Positions 60,419 through 64,000 of a DNA stretch of 64,000 nucleotides are shown here, in pieces. Each line of letters opens with the position of its first letter. The first letter of the stretch is position 1. The position numbers were made by a program, and so were the translations under genes. A model generated the notes under the pieces. It was not told the origin of the DNA. It searched no databases and saw only the letters and a program-made list of their open reading frames with translations. The DNA comes from CAG-238 sp934277695 (GTDB lineage: Bacteria > Bacillota > Clostridia > Peptostreptococcales > Anaerovoracaceae): contig CAKQVG010000001.1 of assembly GCA_934277695.1 (NCBI GenBank), positions 496,001-560,000 on the forward strand. Reading direction: 5' to 3'.

Positions 60419-61161
60419 TTTTTTAACTCCTTCTTAAAACTTTCAATGATTGCCTTTTCGGCGCGTGAAACCGTCATCTGCGATACACCCAGCTTGGAAG
60501 CAATCTCGCTTTGTGATTTATTGAGAATAAATCTTTGTTTGAATATATACTTATAAGTATCGCTGAAGTTTTTCAGCACATTGTTTATGATTTCGCCGAG
60601 TTCGACTCTTTCAAATCCGTTATCCTCGAACCCTATATATTTTTCGAGGGCTGCGGCGTCGGCTTCCTCATCGGAGATTGTTGCCGGGCTATCGAGCGAG
60701 TATGTCCCGTAGGCCTTCGCACTCTCCATTGCCTGGATAATCTGTTCGTGCGTGAGTCCCGTAATTTCCGATATTTCCTCAACCGTGGGTACTCTTCCCA
60801 GCTTTCCGGTAAGCTTTTCTTTCGCCTCTTGCACTTTTCCCGCATTTTCTTTCATTCTGCGAGGAACCTTGAGACTCCATTCCTTGTCACGGAAGTATTT
60901 CTTAATTTCACCTAAAATTGTAGGTGTGGCAAAGCTTTGGAATTCATATCCTTTTGATGGGTCAAATCTTTCGACAGCAGAAACAAGAGCCATGGCGCCT
61001 ACTTGATATAAATCATCATAATCCACACCTTTGCCCAGATATTTTCTTATTAAAATGTCTACGATGTACAGATTTTCTTCGACGATTCTGTTTCTCAGTT
61101 CAATCGACGGATTTTCTGCGTATTCTTTTAATAATTCCGATGTCGTCTGCTTCTGCTGCAT
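60415..61161 (-). CDS. SigB/SigF/SigG-type RNA polymerase sigma factor
   Basis: A 248-residue sigma-70-family protein. Region 2 (VDYDDLYQVGAMALVSAVERFDPSKGYEFQSFATPTILGEIKKYFRDKEW), region 3 and region 4 with SQSEIASKLGVSQMTVSRAEKAI are complete. Region 2 points to the SigB/F/G group. The gene upstream encodes an RsbW/SpoIIAB-like anti-sigma kinase, but no anti-anti-sigma factor is beside it, so either a general stress or a sporulation sigma is possible. Confidence 0.9.
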   Translation of the reverse strand: MQQKQTTSELLKEYAENPSIELRNRIVEENLYIVDILIRKYLGKGVDYDDLYQVGAMALVSAVERFDPSKGYEFQSFATPTILGEIKKYFRDKEWSLKVPRRMKENAGKVQEAKEKLTGKLGRVPTVEEISEITGLTHEQIIQAMESAKAYGTYSLDSPATISDEEADAAALEKYIGFEDNGFERVELGEIINNVLKNFSDTYKYIFKQRFILNKSQSEIASKLGVSQMTVSRAEKAIIESFKKELKK

Positions 61162-61562
61162 TATTTCCTCTTCACCATTTTAATCGTCTTCTTGCCGCTC
61201 GAATTGTCCAACAATTCGACTTCGTTCATAAGAGTTTTTATCAAAAAAACTCCGATATCTCCTTCATTCGGGCAGTCCATGCATTTCATGGAAAATTCCT
61301 TGGATGCATCTGTCGAACCTGTATCCGTCACATAAATCTCCAAAAGATTCTCATCGCTGACACATTCGAGAGTGTATTCTGTGGTAACACCTTCTTTTCC
61401 GTGACAGGAAATATTTTTACATGCCTGTCCCACGGCTGTTTTAATGTCTTCGATCTCTTCAACATTAAACCCGGATGTATCGGCAATCGAACCGATTGCC
61501 AGTCTTACCATTGTCAGATATTCAGGTTTGCCCGGAATGGTAAACTTTACTTTGTCTGCCAT
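61161..61562 (-). CDS. Anti-sigma factor serine kinase, RsbW/SpoIIAB-like
   Basis: A 133-residue protein of the GHKL ATPase fold. VEEIEDIKTAVGQACKNI holds the N box and IYVTDTGS plus GDIGVFLIKTLMNEVEL the G boxes. It should bind and hold off the sigma factor encoded just downstream. I chose the ATG at 61562, 11 bases after AAGGAGG; the TTG at 61571 is closer than is usual. Start and stop are shared within one base with the sigma gene. Confidence 0.9.
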   Translation of the reverse strand: MADKVKFTIPGKPEYLTMVRLAIGSIADTSGFNVEEIEDIKTAVGQACKNISCHGKEGVTTEYTLECVSDENLLEIYVTDTGSTDASKEFSMKCMDCPNEGDIGVFLIKTLMNEVELLDNSSGKKTIKMVKRK

Positions 61563-61598
61563 GCCTATCAAAACCTCCTTCCTGTTTCTCTACATGAT

Positions 61599-64000
61599 TT
61601 AGAATTTCATTTCTTCCTGTGTGTCTGCATTGTCTGCGGATTTCTTGGTATCGGCAGCATTCTCTGCTTCTTCAAGTTCTTCTTCTTTGATCACTTTTGC
61701 AAGAGCAATTATGTTTGCTTCTTCTCCGACATTCATAATCTTCACGCCTTGCGTTGCTCTTCCGAGCTTTGAAATTTCTTTCGCTGCCATGCGTATGATA
61801 ATTCCGTCGGAATTAATCAAAAGTATTTCATCGTCGTTATCAACTGCCATAGCACCCACAAGTTCACCGGTCTTCTTGAACTTCGCCTTATCATAGGTGA
61901 GCAGTCCCTTGCCGCCGCGAACCTGAATCTTGTAGTCTTCTACTTTTGTTCTTTTGCCGAATCCCTTCTTGGTTACAACCAGAAGTTCCTGACCCGGTTC
62001 AACCAGTTCCATTGCTACGACTTCATCGTCTTTTTCAAGCTTGATGGCTCTTACGCCGCCTGCGATTCTTCCCATCGGTCTGACATCATCCTCAGAGAAA
62101 CAAATGCATTTGCCGTTTTTCGTCACGATGATAACGTTGTTCGTGCCGCTGGTCTGCTTGATTCCGATAAGTTCGTCGCCATCCTTCAGATTCATTGCTA
62201 TGAGACCGGTCTTTCTGTTTGTATCAAAGTTTGAAAGTGCCGTTTTCTTGATGGTTCCCTGTTTTGTTACCGCAATGAGGAACTTATCCTCTGCGAATTC
62301 CTTAATCGGAATTACAGCGGTGATTCTTTCTCTCTGCATCAGATTCAAGAAGTTTACGGCAGGAGTGCCCTTTGCTGTTCTTGTTGCTTCCGGAATTTCA
62401 TATGCCTTAATCTTATGTGCTTTTCCTGTATTGGTAAAGAACATGAGATAATCGTGCGTTGAGGTCATAATCAGATTCTTTACGAAATCGTTTTCCCTCG
62501 TCGTGATTCCGGTTACGCCTTTTCCGCCTCTTCTCTGTGATTTGTAGGTGTCTACCGGCACCCTCTTGATGTATCCCAGATGTGTGAGCGTAATGCAGAC
62601 ATTCTCTTCTTCAATCAAATCTTCTTCGTCGATTTCCGTTTCGTCTGCTTTGATTTTGGTTCTTCTCTTGTCGCCCCATTTATTCTTGATTTCAAGAAGT
62701 TCTGTCTTGACAACTCCCATCAGCATGTGTTCATCTTCCAAAAGCTGCGTGTAGTACGCAATCTTCTTCAAGAGTTCTTGATACTCGTTTTCAATCTTCT
62801 CTTTTTCCAGACCCTGCAGTCTGCGCAGCTGCATGTCAAGGATTGCCTGTGCCTGAATTTCGGAAAGTCCGAAGCGCTCCATCAATCTTTCCTTCGCATC
62901 GTTGTAGCTGCTTCTGATAATTTTTATAATTTCGTCGATATTGTCAAGCGCGATTCTGTAGCCCTCTAAGATATGTGCTCTTGCTTCCGCTTTTTTCTTA
63001 TCGTAAATCGTTCTTCTGGTTACAACTTCTTTCTGATGTTTTAGATATTCGTCTAGAATTTCACGAAGTGTAAGGATGCGTGGTCTTCCGTCCACGATTG
63101 CAAGCATAATCATTGAAATGCTTTCCTGCATCTGGGTATGCTTGTACAATCTGTTTAAGATAATCTGCGCGTTCGCGTCTTTTTTCAGTTCGATAACGAT
63201 TCGCATGCCCTTACGGTTGGATTCGTCTCTGATCTCGGAAATTCCTTCGATTCTTTTCTCTTTCACAAGGTCTGCCATCTTTTCGATGAGTCTTGCCTTG
63301 TTTACTTGATAAGGAATTTCGGTTACGACAATCTGCTGTCTGCCTTTGTTTGTTTCTTCAATCTCCGTTACGGCGCGGACAACGACTTTTCCCTGTCCGG
63401 TCTTGTATGCCTGCTTTGCGGATTTTTTACCCATGATAATTGCGCCTGTCGGAAAATCCGGGCCTTTTACAATTTTGCATAAATCATCAATGGAACACTC
63501 CGGTTCGTCGATGATTTTAACCGCAGCATCGATGGTTTCGCCGAGATTATGCGGCGGAATTGAGGTTGCCATTCCGACTGCGATACCGTTCGAACCGTTT
63601 ACGAGCAGATTCGGAAATCTGGACGGCAGAACAACCGGTTCTTTTTCTTCTCCATCGAAGTTCGGGATGAAATCAACCGTTTCTTTGTCAATATCCCTAA
63701 GCATCTGCAGCGCAAGCGGCGTCATTCTCGCCTCTGTATAACGCATTGCTGCAGCGCCGTCGCCGTCAACCGAACCGAAGTTTCCGTGTCCGTCAACAAG
63801 CTGGTGTCTGATATTCCAAGGCTGAGCAAGTCTTACCATTGCATCGTAAATGGAGGAGTCACCGTGCGGGTGATATTTACCCATTACTTCACCGACGATA
63901 CGCGCGGATTTTTTATGTGGTTTATCCGGTGTAACCCCAAGCTCGCTCATTCCGTATAAAATTCTTCTGTGTACCGGCTTCAACCCGTCTCTTACATCCG
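61599..64000 (-). CDS. gyrA: DNA gyrase subunit A, N-terminus beyond window edge
   Basis: At least 800 residues are present; the frame continues past 64000 (DVRDGLKPVHRRILYGM is just inside). RYTEARMTPLA contains the catalytic tyrosine, followed by the tower and coiled-coil regions, then six C-terminal beta-pinwheel repeats with the GyrA box YKSQRRGGKG. The tail is acidic and ends EEMKF. It introduces negative supercoils with GyrB. Lies 36 bases upstream of the anti-sigma gene. Confidence 0.98.
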   Translation of the reverse strand, partial: DVRDGLKPVHRRILYGMSELGVTPDKPHKKSARIVGEVMGKYHPHGDSSIYDAMVRLAQPWNIRHQLVDGHGNFGSVDGDGAAAMRYTEARMTPLALQMLRDIDKETVDFIPNFDGEEKEPVVLPSRFPNLLVNGSNGIAVGMATSIPPHNLGETIDAAVKIIDEPECSIDDLCKIVKGPDFPTGAIIMGKKSAKQAYKTGQGKVVVRAVTEIEETNKGRQQIVVTEIPYQVNKARLIEKMADLVKEKRIEGISEIRDESNRKGMRIVIELKKDANAQIILNRLYKHTQMQESISMIMLAIVDGRPRILTLREILDEYLKHQKEVVTRRTIYDKKKAEARAHILEGYRIALDNIDEIIKIIRSSYNDAKERLMERFGLSEIQAQAILDMQLRRLQGLEKEKIENEYQELLKKIAYYTQLLEDEHMLMGVVKTELLEIKNKWGDKRRTKIKADETEIDEEDLIEEENVCITLTHLGYIKRVPVDTYKSQRRGGKGVTGITTRENDFVKNLIMTSTHDYLMFFTNTGKAHKIKAYEIPEATRTAKGTPAVNFLNLMQRERITAVIPIKEFAEDKFLIAVTKQGTIKKTALSNFDTNRKTGLIAMNLKDGDELIGIKQTSGTNNVIIVTKNGKCICFSEDDVRPMGRIAGGVRAIKLEKDDEVVAMELVEPGQELLVVTKKGFGKRTKVEDYKIQVRGGKGLLTYDKAKFKKTGELVGAMAVDNDDEILLINSDGIIIRMAAKEISKLGRATQGVKIMNVGEEANIIALAKVIKEEELEEAENAADTKKSADNADTQEEMKF

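Noticed and set aside
60419..60700. Possible T-box leader before trpS
   Set aside because: The region upstream of trpS is the coding sequence of the sigma factor, with a 4-base overlap, so no leader exists.
1..64000. CRISPR arrays, insertion sequences, prophage or rRNA genes
   Set aside because: No regularly spaced repeats, transposase, integrase or rRNA-like sequence was seen in reading both strands.

Overview
The window is a chromosomal segment of a low-to-mid GC anaerobic Firmicute, most likely an amino-acid-fermenting member of the Clostridia. The grounds are an ornithine Stickland pathway (oraS, ortB, ortA, ord), a butyryl-CoA/4-hydroxybutyrate-type CoA-transferase, YabP/YabQ sporulation genes, DnaD, c-di-AMP phosphodiesterase, RNase M5 and the F-ATPase gene order. 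Assignment below class level is inference. No insertion sequence, prophage or CRISPR array was seen.

Layout. 1-5.0 kb (minus): oraS (cut by the window edge), ortB, ortA and ord, behind a clear sigma-54 promoter, with a PAS/AAA+ enhancer-binding activator (OrdR-type) just upstream. 5.0-6.3 kb (minus): a cobalamin riboswitch with an intrinsic terminator, leading into an unknown 93-residue protein and an SseB-family protein. 6.4-14.7 kb (plus): a cyclic-ureide (hydantoin or allantoin) cluster of amidohydrolase, racemase, carbamoyl-amino-acid/allantoate hydrolase and NCS1 permease, then an AraC regulator, an ornithine-cyclodeaminase-family enzyme, a creatininase-family enzyme and an ArsR-type regulator. 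14.8-21.0 kb (minus): a full atpBEFHAGDC operon with a short epsilon subunit and a c subunit carrying a sodium-type ligand set. 21-29 kb: rlmH, a metallo-beta-lactamase, rnhA, a DUF975/CmpB membrane protein, a metallophosphoesterase, an ABC exporter and a Crp/Fnr regulator. 29.4-33.6 kb (plus): ferredoxin, thioredoxin, a two-component system and a PepSY protein. 33.7-35.1 kb (minus): CoA-transferase. 35.2-35.6 kb: tRNA-Arg(CCT) preceded by rearranged tRNA fragments.

35.6-44.2 kb (minus) holds what I think is the most interesting system: two adjacent sigma-54 transcription units built around a TyrR-like activator (ACT-PAS-AAA+). One encodes an EamA transporter, an M20D amidohydrolase and the activator. 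The other encodes a hydantoin-racemase-like protein, a DUF917 protein, an NhaC-family antiporter and a diaminopimelate-decarboxylase-like enzyme. Three evenly spaced TyrR-box-like dyads lie upstream of the second unit. The substrate is not known from sequence.

44-64 kb (minus) is mostly housekeeping: DUF2750 protein, lipoprotein, cysteine-desulfurase-like enzyme, YdcF, GNAT, LTA-synthase-like sulfatase, rsmA, rnmV, divIC, yabQ, yabP, an M23 peptidase, a DnaD protein ending in a DnaI-type zinc motif, dnaB, rplI, a gdpP without membrane helices, trpS, a SigB/F/G-type sigma factor with an RsbW-type kinase, and gyrA (cut by the window edge).

Functional calls rest on motif recognition by eye. Start codons were chosen from ribosome binding sites. 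Regulatory sites are pattern matches, not experimental data.
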